NCBI GenBank assembly: GCA_024280975.1
Contig: JAMXLQ010000045.1
Span: 1-5,973, forward strand
Reading direction: 5' to 3'
Length of the DNA: 5,973 nucleotides
From: Methanosarcina sp.
GTDB lineage: Archaea > Halobacteriota > Methanosarcinia > Methanosarcinales > Methanosarcinaceae
In this document: positions 1 through 5,837 of the stretch, piece after piece
Layout: each line of letters starts with the position of its first letter
How positions within the stretch are numbered: position 1 is the first letter of the stretch
Position numbers and translations under genes: made by a program
The notes under the pieces: model-generated
What the model was told of the DNA's origin: nothing
Seen by the model: only the letters and a program-made list of their open reading frames with translations
Database searches by the model: none

Positions 1-804
1 GTTCAGAAGATCTTCGAGATGAAAGAAAAAGAGCCTGCAAAGTTTAAAAAACTCATTGATGAAGGAATTATGATAGGCATCGGGGTGGATCTTGGAGACA
101 GGAGTAAAGAAGTGAACACTGTCAACCAGATTAAAGAGCAGAACAGGTCGAAAGATCCCGAATATGCAGCTGTGACAGAAGCTGTGATTGAGGGCAACAG
201 CACTGAAGCAGTAAAACTCACAGCTGCCTTACTTGGAAAAGGAAAAGACCCAACAGACCTGGTCTTAAATGCCCTTATGCCCGGAATCCAGACTGTCTGT
301 GAGCTTTACGACATAGGAGAAAGCTATATGCCTGAAATCCTGCTGGCAAATGAGGCCCTTATCGGAGGGGTGAAACTTTGCCAAGAGAAGATAGGCGAAG
401 TACCCTCCCAGGGAAAGGTGGTATCTCTTGTTATTGAAGGAGATGTACATGATATAGGCAAGAACATTGTAGCTGCTATTCTTAGGGCAAATGGTTTCGA
501 GGTAGTTGATCTTGGAAAAGACGTAACAGTAGAAGCAGCTGTTAAAGCCGTAAAGGCAGCAAATGCTGACCTTGTTATCGGAACAACTCTTATGAGTACA
601 ACCAAAGAAGGCCTTAAAGGGCTTGCAGAGATCTTGGACTCCGAAGACGTTCCTGTAGCTTGTGGTGGAGCTGCTATGGACAAGAATTTCGTCGAGACTT
701 TTGGTAACTCGGTATATGGAAAAACTCCACTTGATGCAGTGAAAATCGCAAAAAAGATCTGTGCAGGGAAGAATTGGAAAGAAGTCCGCAAGGAACTTCA
801 CTGA
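1..804 (+). CDS. Methyltransferase corrinoid protein (MtaC/MtbC/MtsB-like), 5' end uncertain
   Basis: This is a cobamide-binding protein of methylotrophic methanogenesis. It accepts a methyl group from a substrate-specific methyltransferase and passes it to a CoM methylase in the cytoplasm. Counting from the ATG at 19, residues about 45-125 form the helical cap (B12-binding 2 type). From about 132 follows the Rossmann-like B12 domain with DVHDIGK at 142-148, where His144 is the expected lower axial cobalt ligand. GTTLMSTT (188-195) and CGGAA (215-219) are the other cofactor-contact motifs. By eye the B12 domain is closer to methanol MtaC than to amine-specific MtbC/MtmC. The frame is open to base 1 and no Shine-Dalgarno precedes the ATG at 19, so the true start may lie upstream; an ATG at 70, preceded by GAAGG, is an alternative. 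The N-terminal 45 residues, rich in Lys and Glu, do not match the MtaC start I know. The substrate cannot be told. The activator gene downstream supports the role. Confidence 0.9.
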   Translation, partial: VQKIFEMKEKEPAKFKKLIDEGIMIGIGVDLGDRSKEVNTVNQIKEQNRSKDPEYAAVTEAVIEGNSTEAVKLTAALLGKGKDPTDLVLNALMPGIQTVCELYDIGESYMPEILLANEALIGGVKLCQEKIGEVPSQGKVVSLVIEGDVHDIGKNIVAAILRANGFEVVDLGKDVTVEAAVKAVKAANADLVIGTTLMSTTKEGLKGLAEILDSEDVPVACGGAAMDKNFVETFGNSVYGKTPLDAVKIAKKICAGKNWKEVRKELH

Positions 805-824
805 TTTACTTTAACTTCCCATTT

Positions 825-854
825 CTTATTTTTTTGTACTCGGTTTTTATTTCT
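825..854 (+). terminator. Oligo-T tracts after the corrinoid gene
   Basis: A run of seven T (829-835) and one of five T (844-848) lie 25-45 bases after the corrinoid-protein stop codon. Archaeal RNA polymerase often terminates at such oligo-T tracts without a hairpin. If they work, the RamA-like gene needs its own promoter in the AT-rich 855-1000 stretch, where no clear TATA box stands out. Read-through into the next gene is also possible. Confidence 0.4.
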
Positions 855-1005
855 CCTTCATTTATTGAATCTTTAAATTTAGAAATAAATGTAAAGTGAA
901 TAAATAGAGATCGCAAAAAAATAGCAAAACCTAAAAAACCAAAATAATAAGAAAACGCAGAAAGGGAAAGGATGAACAAAAACTCTAACAAATCCTGGAA
1001 TAGAA

Positions 1006-2607
1006 ATGGATCAAGCAATAAATATCGATATAGGTACCAGTGGGATTAGAGCCCAGCTCCTGAATCTTATGGACTCTTCTGTTCTTAGGACTGCAATTTT
1101 GTCCAGAAATCCGCTTCCGGGTGCAAACGTCGTTGACCATATGGACTTTGCGATCAGATATGGGCAGGCAACAGCCCATAAGATTCTTATCTCAGCCATA
1201 AACTCCCTGATAAATAACCTTAAACCAAAAAACCTAAAGCGCATAGCTGTTTGTGGAAATCCGATCCAGTTGTCGCTATTCGAAGGAATAGAAATCCGGG
1301 ATCTTGCATTTGCGGGAAAAAATGCTCTTGGAAAAATAAATTTAAAGCCTCCAAAAAGGGACGGGCACATCGTCTCAGGAAATGAAATAGGGCTTTATGA
1401 GGATGTTGATGTAGTTATCCCACCTTCGGTAAGACATGAAATCGGAGCTGATGCTCTTGCCATGATGATAAAGACTGGGTTTCTAGATGCTCAAGAAACT
1501 TGCGCGGTTACGGATTACGGGACAAATGCCGAGATGGCCCTGAAGGTAGGCGACAAAATATACACAGGATCGGCTGCTGCAGGTCCTGCCATCGAAGGAC
1601 AGCAGATTAGCAAAGGAATGCTGGCAACACCTGGAGCGATTGCTGACTTGAGGCTTTCCGGAGGCTGGCAAGCGCTTGTTCTTGATGAAAAACTCAGGTT
1701 GGTAGAAGGGCCAAAAATCAATCTGCGCAACGGAACTTTTAAAGACATCGGATACCCTGTAAAGGGAATTACAGGCACTGGAGTAATTGCTCTTATGTAT
1801 GCAGGACTTGTAACTGGCGTAATAAAGCCTCCTCATATTGAAAGCGATAAAATTCTACTGGGAAAGAGGATAACATTTACGGAAAAAGACGTAATAGAAG
1901 CCGGAAAAGCCTTTGGAGCCTTGAGAGCAGGCCATTTAACTCTGATGCATGAGGCAGGGATAGCTTACGAAGACTTGGAAACGATGTACATGTGCGGGGC
2001 AAGTGGAACCTATGTAGACCCTCTAAAAGCCCGCTTTACAGGCATTGTGCCTGCAACCGCGAAACGGATAGTCCAGTGCGGAAATACATCCCTGGAACTT
2101 GCAAAAGACCTTGCTCTTGAACCCGAATATCTCTCATACCTTAATGAAATGAAAAAATCGATCCTTCCAGATCATATCATTTTTGCCTCTTCCCCCACTT
2201 TTTCAGCTATTTACATCCAGGAAATAGCGCTATGGAATGAAGGTATGCCGCTTGAAAAGTATAATGCAAACCTTGAAAGATCAGGTATCCAGCCTATCCC
2301 GCAAAAACTGCAGGAGACCATTATTGAAAGAGAGTATGAAAGGGATATCCACGAATTAGGAAAATGCCTGGAAATCGTGGAGTCTCAATTGGATTTTATT
2401 GCTACTATCCAGTGTAACGGTTGTGACACCTGTGTGAAAGAATGCCAGGAAGAAGCTCTCTCCAGGAAATACGAAAGTGTCCGGATCAATACTGCCAGAT
2501 GTCTTGGCACTGCCTGCAGAAGATGCGAAGAAAGGTGCCCTGAAAAGAAGTTATCTATCAGTAACTTTAAGCTGGAACTGCCAGAATCCGTGGGGATGGA
2601 AAAGTAA
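1006..2607 (+). CDS. ramA: RamA-like ATP-dependent reductive activator of corrinoid methyltransferases
   Basis: This protein of the RACE family (reductive activators of corrinoid enzymes) restores Co(II) corrinoid to methyl-accepting Co(I) with ATP and low-potential electrons. The 533-residue length fits RamA. An ASKHA-type ATPase core shows DIGTSG (8-13), the CGNPIQLSLF block (83-92), RHEIGADALAMM (143-154), DYGTNAEMA (170-178), GPAIEGQ (193-199), GITGTG (254-259) and GASG (331-334). The C-terminus holds two iron-sulfur motifs: C470-x2-C473-x2-C476-x3-C480 and C499-x4-C504-x2-C507-x3-C511-P. The start is fixed because the frame has a TGA at 973-975 and no other start before 1006; the ribosome site is weak (GGA at 997-999). 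It resembles methylamine RamA but clearly differs in sequence, so it is probably a paralogue serving the corrinoid protein upstream. The symbol denotes the family, not proven orthology. Confidence 0.93.
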   Translation: MDQAINIDIGTSGIRAQLLNLMDSSVLRTAILSRNPLPGANVVDHMDFAIRYGQATAHKILISAINSLINNLKPKNLKRIAVCGNPIQLSLFEGIEIRDLAFAGKNALGKINLKPPKRDGHIVSGNEIGLYEDVDVVIPPSVRHEIGADALAMMIKTGFLDAQETCAVTDYGTNAEMALKVGDKIYTGSAAAGPAIEGQQISKGMLATPGAIADLRLSGGWQALVLDEKLRLVEGPKINLRNGTFKDIGYPVKGITGTGVIALMYAGLVTGVIKPPHIESDKILLGKRITFTEKDVIEAGKAFGALRAGHLTLMHEAGIAYEDLETMYMCGASGTYVDPLKARFTGIVPATAKRIVQCGNTSLELAKDLALEPEYLSYLNEMKKSILPDHIIFASSPTFSAIYIQEIALWNEGMPLEKYNANLERSGIQPIPQKLQETIIEREYERDIHELGKCLEIVESQLDFIATIQCNGCDTCVKECQEEALSRKYESVRINTARCLGTACRRCEERCPEKKLSISNFKLELPESVGMEK

Positions 2608-2655
2608 TCTGACACAGTAATCTTGTTCAGCACTGAATAGGATTTAGCATAGATA

Positions 2656-2722
2656 AGTGTAAAGCCAGCAATACAAATTTAAAATTCTCCAAAGGGTAAA
2701 ACCAATAATACAAACTTAAAAT
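2656..2722 (+). repeat. 30-base imperfect direct repeat, 37-base period
   Basis: Bases 2656-2685 and 2693-2722 match at 25 of 30 positions, with a 7-base gap between them. The shared core is TACAAAYTTAAAAT. They lie in the spacer between the activator gene and the phosphatase gene, where no reading frame is convincing. They may be binding sites for a regulator or a remnant of local duplication; AT-richness lowers the weight of the match. Confidence 0.55.
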
Positions 2723-2804
2723 GACTGTTCAAAATAGACACTGCCGTCAACTCAATAATAAAAAATCAGCATAAACTTTTTACGGGTTCTTTGACATCCA
2801 GTTT

Positions 2805-2834
2805 TATCCAGAAAGTTCTACATAAAGCTGGATA
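2805..2834 (+). repeat. 7-bp inverted repeat before the phosphatase gene
   Basis: TATCCAG (2805-2811) pairs with CTGGATA (2828-2834) across 16 bases, and a third ATCCAG stands at 2796-2801. The right arm merges into GATATATC (2831-2838), which could serve as a TATA box about 35 bases before the start codon. The arrangement could be an operator overlapping a promoter, but a chance match is possible. Confidence 0.3.
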
Positions 2835-2858
2835 TATCTTCAGATAAATATTTAATCC

Positions 2859-2873
2859 GGAGTCAAAATCTTG
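2859..2873 (+). promoter_or_regulatory. Ribosome-binding site fixing a TTG start
   Basis: GGAG at 2859-2862 lies eight bases before TTG at 2871. The residues that follow this TTG already look like a normal PAP2-protein N-terminus (YLQSFGNDWLTSLM at 9-22), so the rare start codon is well supported. Confidence 0.75.
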
Positions 2874-3947
2874 TTTCAGACTGAGCCTATAATCTACCTG
2901 CAATCCTTTGGAAATGATTGGCTTACATCCCTAATGATTCTGATAACTGCAATGGGATCGTCGGCTTTTTTAGCTGCCATAATAATTAGCATCACTTTCG
3001 GGATTAATTTCCGGAAAGGTTTTCTTCTGTTCCAGCTCTTAATCTGGACAGGGTTAATTACCGAAGTCATTAAGACAGTAGTCGCTTTTCCAAGGCCGGA
3101 TTTTGTGGATAATAGAGTCTTTAACCTTGAATCAGGAGTAAAAAATACATCGCCTTTTAGTGGGGATGGACCTGAAGGAGTGTTCAAACTTCCTAGCAAA
3201 GAAGTTCTTGATACGTTCCGCCTTCAAAAAACACTTACCCATTCATCTTTCGGATTTCCGTCAGGGCATGTCGCACTTACGACTACACTCTGGGGAGGAA
3301 GTTCCGCTATTTTCAATAGCAAGGTAATTAAAAGGATGGCTCCTGCTATGGTATTACTTGTTGCCTTTTCGAGAATGTACCTAGGGAGGCATTTTCTTGG
3401 AGACGTGATTGGAGGAGCTACGGTAGGTTTAATTCTCCTGATTGTTTTTACCTTAGTTCTCAAAAGTTCCCTGAAAGATGATTTTTTCAAAAAAGAGAAT
3501 TTTGACCTTGTACTCAGGCGCCAAAACGTAATTTTATACTTTTTTATGTTTGTTGTCCCTCCTGTTCTTACAGCTTTATCTTTAATAAGTGCGGATGTAG
3601 CAGGTTTCTTCCTCGGGACAAATGTGGCATATGTTCTGATTTTACGAAAAGGGCTTCCTGATGATTCAGGAAGTATTGAACAAAGAGTTTTGAGAGTTTT
3701 TATTGCACTTTTTCTATTCGGATTCTCCAGCCTTATTCTCGCTGTCGGGCTCGATAGTATCGATACTATAGCTTATTTCAGTTTTTTAGCCGAATTCTTA
3801 AAAACTTTTATTCCTGCATCTACGATCTGGGTGTCTGTAGCCATCTGTACAAAACTCAATTTGTATAAAAAAGAAGAGGAGTTTATAAGCAGCCGGGACT
3901 CGGAGTGGAATAGAAAATCATTAAAAAAATCTGGTAAAATATACTAA
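2871..3947 (+). CDS. PAP2-family membrane phosphatase with C-terminal membrane extension
   Basis: This is an integral membrane phosphatase of the PAP2/acid-phosphatase superfamily, whose members remove phosphate from lipid phosphates or pyrophosphates such as polyprenyl carriers. All three active-site motifs are intact: K68-x6-R75-P76, P130-S-G-H133 and S167-R168-x5-H174-x3-D178, where His174 is the expected nucleophile. Hydrophobic segments lie near 20-44, 50-66, 131-148, 156-172, 178-197, 219-239, 241-258, 273-294 and 299-325. About 55 polar residues separate motifs 1 and 2. After the PAP2 core (to about 197) comes a 160-residue extension with roughly four more hydrophobic segments and a basic tail (KSLKKSGKIY); I do not recognise this part. 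The substrate is unknown, with an isoprenoid-carrier or ether-lipid phosphate plausible by family. It stands alone, and its stop codon overlaps the stop of a decayed gene on the other strand. Confidence 0.9.
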   Translation: MFQTEPIIYLQSFGNDWLTSLMILITAMGSSAFLAAIIISITFGINFRKGFLLFQLLIWTGLITEVIKTVVAFPRPDFVDNRVFNLESGVKNTSPFSGDGPEGVFKLPSKEVLDTFRLQKTLTHSSFGFPSGHVALTTTLWGGSSAIFNSKVIKRMAPAMVLLVAFSRMYLGRHFLGDVIGGATVGLILLIVFTLVLKSSLKDDFFKKENFDLVLRRQNVILYFFMFVVPPVLTALSLISADVAGFFLGTNVAYVLILRKGLPDDSGSIEQRVLRVFIALFLFGFSSLILAVGLDSIDTIAYFSFLAEFLKTFIPASTIWVSVAICTKLNLYKKEEEFISSRDSEWNRKSLKKSGKIY

Positions 3948-4384
3948 GAGTCTTTAAGAACCGGATTAATCGACCCTTTTGAAATTGCAACCACTGCATC
4001 CACATTAAGGTTTATAATCTGTCTCTCCCAGTTGAGTATACGGATTTTGTCTCTATCCTGAGGCCTACGGATTATATCTTCATCCAGGTTGAGAGTTTAT
4101 AACCTTCTCCTCAAAAGATACTCTGTGGTCAGACCTGTAACTGCAAGCTTGAAATCAGAAGCCGGAGTGATTCAGGCTTGACGGAATTTTCCTTCTTAGC
4201 TCCAAGATGTTCAACTTCAGATACTTTTCTGTGAAGTTCTCATTTCTTCAGGTACAAAATCTATTAAGATCTTACGTTCCAAGTTGCTCGTCTTGGCATA
4301 TGCGGGGAATGTAATAAGTGAAGCGAGCAATCCTGAAAAAATTTCCTGTAGTTTACTTAGAGGACTTTTTGAGTCCTGTTTGCC
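3944..4384 (-). pseudogene. Decayed, unrecognised gene convergent with the phosphatase gene
   Basis: The minus strand reads as protein-like sequence broken across frames. The C-terminal part is 50 codons (4096 down to 3947) ending in TAG at 3944-3946, including ILNWERQII and VDAVVAISKGSINPVL. The same frame carries an in-frame TAA (4097-4099), preceded by FKLAVTGLTTEYLLRRR. Further upstream the sense moves to another frame (about 4224 to 4155, VSEVEHLGAKKENSVKPESL), then returns to the first frame (4384 to 4220, with NLERKILIDFVPEEMRTSQK). That piece begins with a hydrophobic run ending in AYA, like a Sec signal-peptide end. Two compensating frameshifts and one nonsense codon would explain the pattern. 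A 6-bp hairpin (4361-4366 with 4372-4377) lies near the 5' end. The family is not recognised and the true 5' limit is unclear. Confidence 0.55.
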
Positions 4385-4611
4385 CTATATCCTGAGAAAA
4401 CTTTATATCTCAAAACCTGAAGAAGATCATATATATTATATGAAGACAGAAATAGTGTAAATAAACCTCAGACGTAACAGTATAGAAGTAGGCTAAAAAG
4501 TCTCAGTAAGACTGTGTAATTCATTGGCTAGAGAGGCAGAATTAACCTTTTAAATTAAAGAAATACTGACGTTAAAAGAAAAAGAAAAAATGTCAAGTCA
4601 TTTTAAGTTAG
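4385..4611. other. Stop-rich non-coding stretch
   Basis: All three plus-strand frames are full of stops. The minus strand gives only an 18-codon hydrophobic frame (about 4525 to 4472). The stretch contains a TATA-like promoter (4396-4409), a short hairpin (AGTCT 4499-4503 with AGACT 4509-4513) and an A-rich tract (4572-4591). I see no gene. A small RNA or long leader starting near 4430 is possible but unsupported by strong structure. Confidence 0.5.
4396..4409 (+). promoter_or_regulatory. Archaeal BRE/TATA-like promoter without an evident gene
   Basis: GAAAAC (4396-4401) followed directly by TTTATATC (4402-4409) closely fits the archaeal BRE plus TATA box. Transcription would begin near 4430-4435. 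The first ATG downstream (4440) opens only six codons, so the product would be a small RNA, a long pdxS leader, or nothing if the promoter is a relic. Confidence 0.4.
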
Positions 4612-4634
4612 TTTAATCTGTATCTATTCATAAG

Positions 4635-4649
4635 GAATAACTTAAATAA
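4635..4649 (+). promoter_or_regulatory. Candidate pdxS TATA box
   Basis: TTAAATAA (4642-4649), preceded by GAATAAC, is the best TATA-like site close to pdxS. It would start transcription near 4670-4676 and leave a leader of about 145 bases containing the hairpin at 4706-4721. TATA-like AT-rich strings are common here, for example at 4547-4556, so the assignment is tentative. Confidence 0.3.
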
Positions 4650-4705
4650 TGCTTTTGACTATTGAGCGTATTTACAATTCACTGGAGAAATACTACCTGA
4701 AAACC

Positions 4706-4721
4706 GCAACCTGTCGGTTGC
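4706..4721 (+). repeat. 6-bp stem-loop upstream of pdxS
   Basis: GCAACC (4706-4711) pairs with GGTTGC (4716-4721) around a TGTC loop, about 95 bases before pdxS. It could be a leader hairpin. It also lies inside the decayed frame, so it may be left over from coding sequence. Confidence 0.3.
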
Positions 4722-4803
4722 AGTCAATGGAAAAGATCCAAGGGTCATTTCATCTTGGAAAGAGTTTCCCATAGCACAGATTTTAAAATCATATCAAAAT
4801 ATA

Positions 4804-4807
4804 GAGG
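4804..4807 (+). promoter_or_regulatory. Ribosome-binding site deciding the pdxS start
   Basis: GAGG abuts the ATG at 4808 directly, leaving no spacer, but sits nine bases before the in-frame ATG at 4817. This favours 4817 as the start and makes the protein 298 rather than 301 residues. Confidence 0.6.
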
Positions 4808-4816
4808 ATGACATTC

Positions 4817-5713
4817 ATGGACTTTGAAAAATTGAGACACGGGACAGAACTTATTAAGCGGGGCTTTGCACGTATGCAGAAAGGGGGTGTGATCATGGAT
4901 GTTACAACTCCAGAGCAGGCCAGGATTGCAGAAGAAGCTGGAGCAGTTGCTGTTATGGCCCTCCAGGCTGTTCCTGCAGATATTAGGAAAGCAGGTGGAG
5001 TTGCCCGAATGGCCGACCCTGAAATTGTCCAGCAGATCATTGATACGGTCACAATCCCTGTAATGGCAAAAGCCAGGATTGGGCATTTTGTAGAAGCCGA
5101 AATTTTAGAAGCTCTGGGCGTTGACATGGTAGATGAGTCTGAAGTTCTGACCCCTGCTGACCCTTATTTCCATATAGACAAAACGCAATTCACCGTGCCT
5201 TTTGTCTGCGGAGCTCGGAACCTTGGAGAAGCCCTCCGAAGAATTAATGAAGGGGCTGCTATGATCCGGACTAAAGGAGAAGCAGGAACTGGAGATGTCA
5301 GCCAGGCAGTCAAGCATATGAAACAGATTCAGGGAGAAATCAGGGCCCTTGCAGGGAAGACTAAAGAAGAGCTGATTATGGTTTCAAGGGAAATCGAAGC
5401 TCCTATCGAACTTGTAGTTGAAACATCAAAAATGCAGCGCTTGCCTGTGGTAAACTTTGCAGCCGGCGGAGTTGCGACTCCTGCAGATGCAGCACTTATG
5501 ATGCGTCTTGGAGCAGACGGAGTCTTTGTAGGTTCAGGAATTTTCAAAGCCGAAAACCCTGAGAAGATGGCAAAAGCCGTTGTTGAGGCCGTAAACAATT
5601 TTGACAACCCTGCAAAACTCGCAGAAATCTCAAAAGGCGTGGGTGCCGGTATGAAAGGCATTAGCGCAGACATGATCCCTCTCGAAGAAGCCCTTCAGGA
5701 ACGCGGCTGGTAA
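4817..5713 (+). CDS. pdxS: PdxS, synthase subunit of PLP synthase
   Basis: PdxS makes pyridoxal 5'-phosphate from ribose 5-phosphate, glyceraldehyde 3-phosphate and ammonia delivered by the glutaminase PdxT. The enzyme is a (beta/alpha)8 barrel that forms a dodecamer with PdxT docked on it. With the start at 4817, visible family signatures are GGVIMDV (23-29, Asp28), VMALQAVPADIR (46-57), the PVMAKARIGH block (81-90) with Lys85 as first Schiff-base lysine, DESEVLTPAD (106-115), VPFVCGARNLGEA (127-139), and RTKGEAGTG (151-159) with Lys153 as the second lysine. Near the C-terminus are the phosphate-site strings NFAAGGVATPADAALMM and GADGVFVGSGIF, and the typical end QERGW. The length (298, or 301 from ATG 4808) is normal and nothing is missing. 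pdxT follows on the same strand after a structured 211-base spacer. Confidence 0.98.
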   Translation: MDFEKLRHGTELIKRGFARMQKGGVIMDVTTPEQARIAEEAGAVAVMALQAVPADIRKAGGVARMADPEIVQQIIDTVTIPVMAKARIGHFVEAEILEALGVDMVDESEVLTPADPYFHIDKTQFTVPFVCGARNLGEALRRINEGAAMIRTKGEAGTGDVSQAVKHMKQIQGEIRALAGKTKEELIMVSREIEAPIELVVETSKMQRLPVVNFAAGGVATPADAALMMRLGADGVFVGSGIFKAENPEKMAKAVVEAVNNFDNPAKLAEISKGVGAGMKGISADMIPLEEALQERGW

Positions 5714-5717
5714 CCCG

Positions 5718-5795
5718 CCCGAATTCCGCTTCGGGAGCACGGGGCCCTTTTCGCTACCCGAGTTTCGTCTCGGGAGGACGATGCCCTTTTCGCTA
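5718..5795 (+). repeat. Two abutting 39-base repeats, each with a 6-bp hairpin
   Basis: Unit 1 (5718-5756) and unit 2 (5757-5795) are head-to-tail and identical at 32 of 39 positions. Each begins with an 18-base hairpin: CCCGAA/TTCGGG (5718-5723 with 5730-5735) and CCCGAG/CTCGGG (5757-5762 with 5769-5774). Each ends with GCCCTTTTCGCTA. The closing A-T pair of the first stem is G-C in the second, so pairing is kept through a double change. The array starts four bases after the pdxS stop and may act in the pdxS-pdxT transcript as a processing, stability or attenuation element. Confidence 0.8.
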
Positions 5796-5824
5796 TGCTC
5801 AAGAGGGCTGAGGCTTTAATTTTT
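5783..5824 (+). terminator. 8-bp hairpin with T-rich tail, possible pdxS terminator
   Basis: GCCCTTTT (5783-5790) pairs with AAGAGGGC (5801-5808) through one G-U pair around a 10-base loop. A T-rich stretch (CTTTAATTTTT) follows at 5814-5824. The hairpin uses the end of the second 39-base repeat, so it competes with or follows the repeat hairpins. It could terminate or attenuate transcription before pdxT. Confidence 0.4.
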
Positions 5825-5837
5825 AAAAATGGATTCT

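Larger units (their letters stand above)
4612..4827 (+). pseudogene. Decayed C-terminal gene remnant running into pdxS
   Basis: From 4666 to the TGA at 4825-4827 one frame gives 53 protein-like codons with no usable start codon. Segments include AYLQFTGEILPENRN, VNGKDPRVISSWKEFPIAQI and QNIEDDIHGL. Just upstream in the same frame is a TGA at 4663-4665, preceded by FDY; a single TGG-to-TGA change would join FDYW to AYLQ. The frame stays open back to a TAG at 4609-4611, although the AT-rich 4612-4640 part is less convincing. The end overlaps the first 11 bases of pdxS in a different frame. I read it as the tail of a gene that once stood before pdxS and lost its 5' part. The family is not recognised. 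A 41-codon ATG frame (4649-4774) overlaps it and looks like its shadow. Confidence 0.5.

Noticed and set aside
265..801. Long minus-strand open frames opposite the corrinoid gene, and similar ones opposite ramA and pdxS
   Set aside because: They are antisense shadows of strongly supported coding sequences and show no family features or ribosome sites.
806..1018. 70-codon hydrophobic minus-strand frame filling the corrinoid-ramA spacer
   Set aside because: It starts with TTG inside ramA without a ribosome site, and its Phe/Leu/Lys-rich composition is what AT-rich spacer DNA gives on this strand. Homology in relatives would be needed to revive it.
4361..4377. AGGACT/AGTCCT hairpin followed by a few T
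   Set aside because: Only 6 bp, no T tract of terminator length, and inside the decayed gene; noted there rather than called a terminator.
4385..4387. TAG codons bounding the minus-strand relic as possible pyrrolysine codons
   Set aside because: The frame upstream of this TAG soon hits TAA, the TAG at 3944-3946 looks like a normal terminal stop, and the internal interruption is TAA plus frameshifts, which pyrrolysine cannot explain.
4472..4525. 18-codon hydrophobic minus-strand frame resembling a signal peptide
   Set aside because: Too short, no clear ribosome site, and stops separate it from the relic at 3944-4384; not supported as its 5' end.
4649..4774. 41-codon ATG frame before pdxS
   Set aside because: It overlaps the more convincing decayed frame (4666-4827), has only a poorly spaced AAGGA, and begins at the likely TATA box, so it is probably a shadow.
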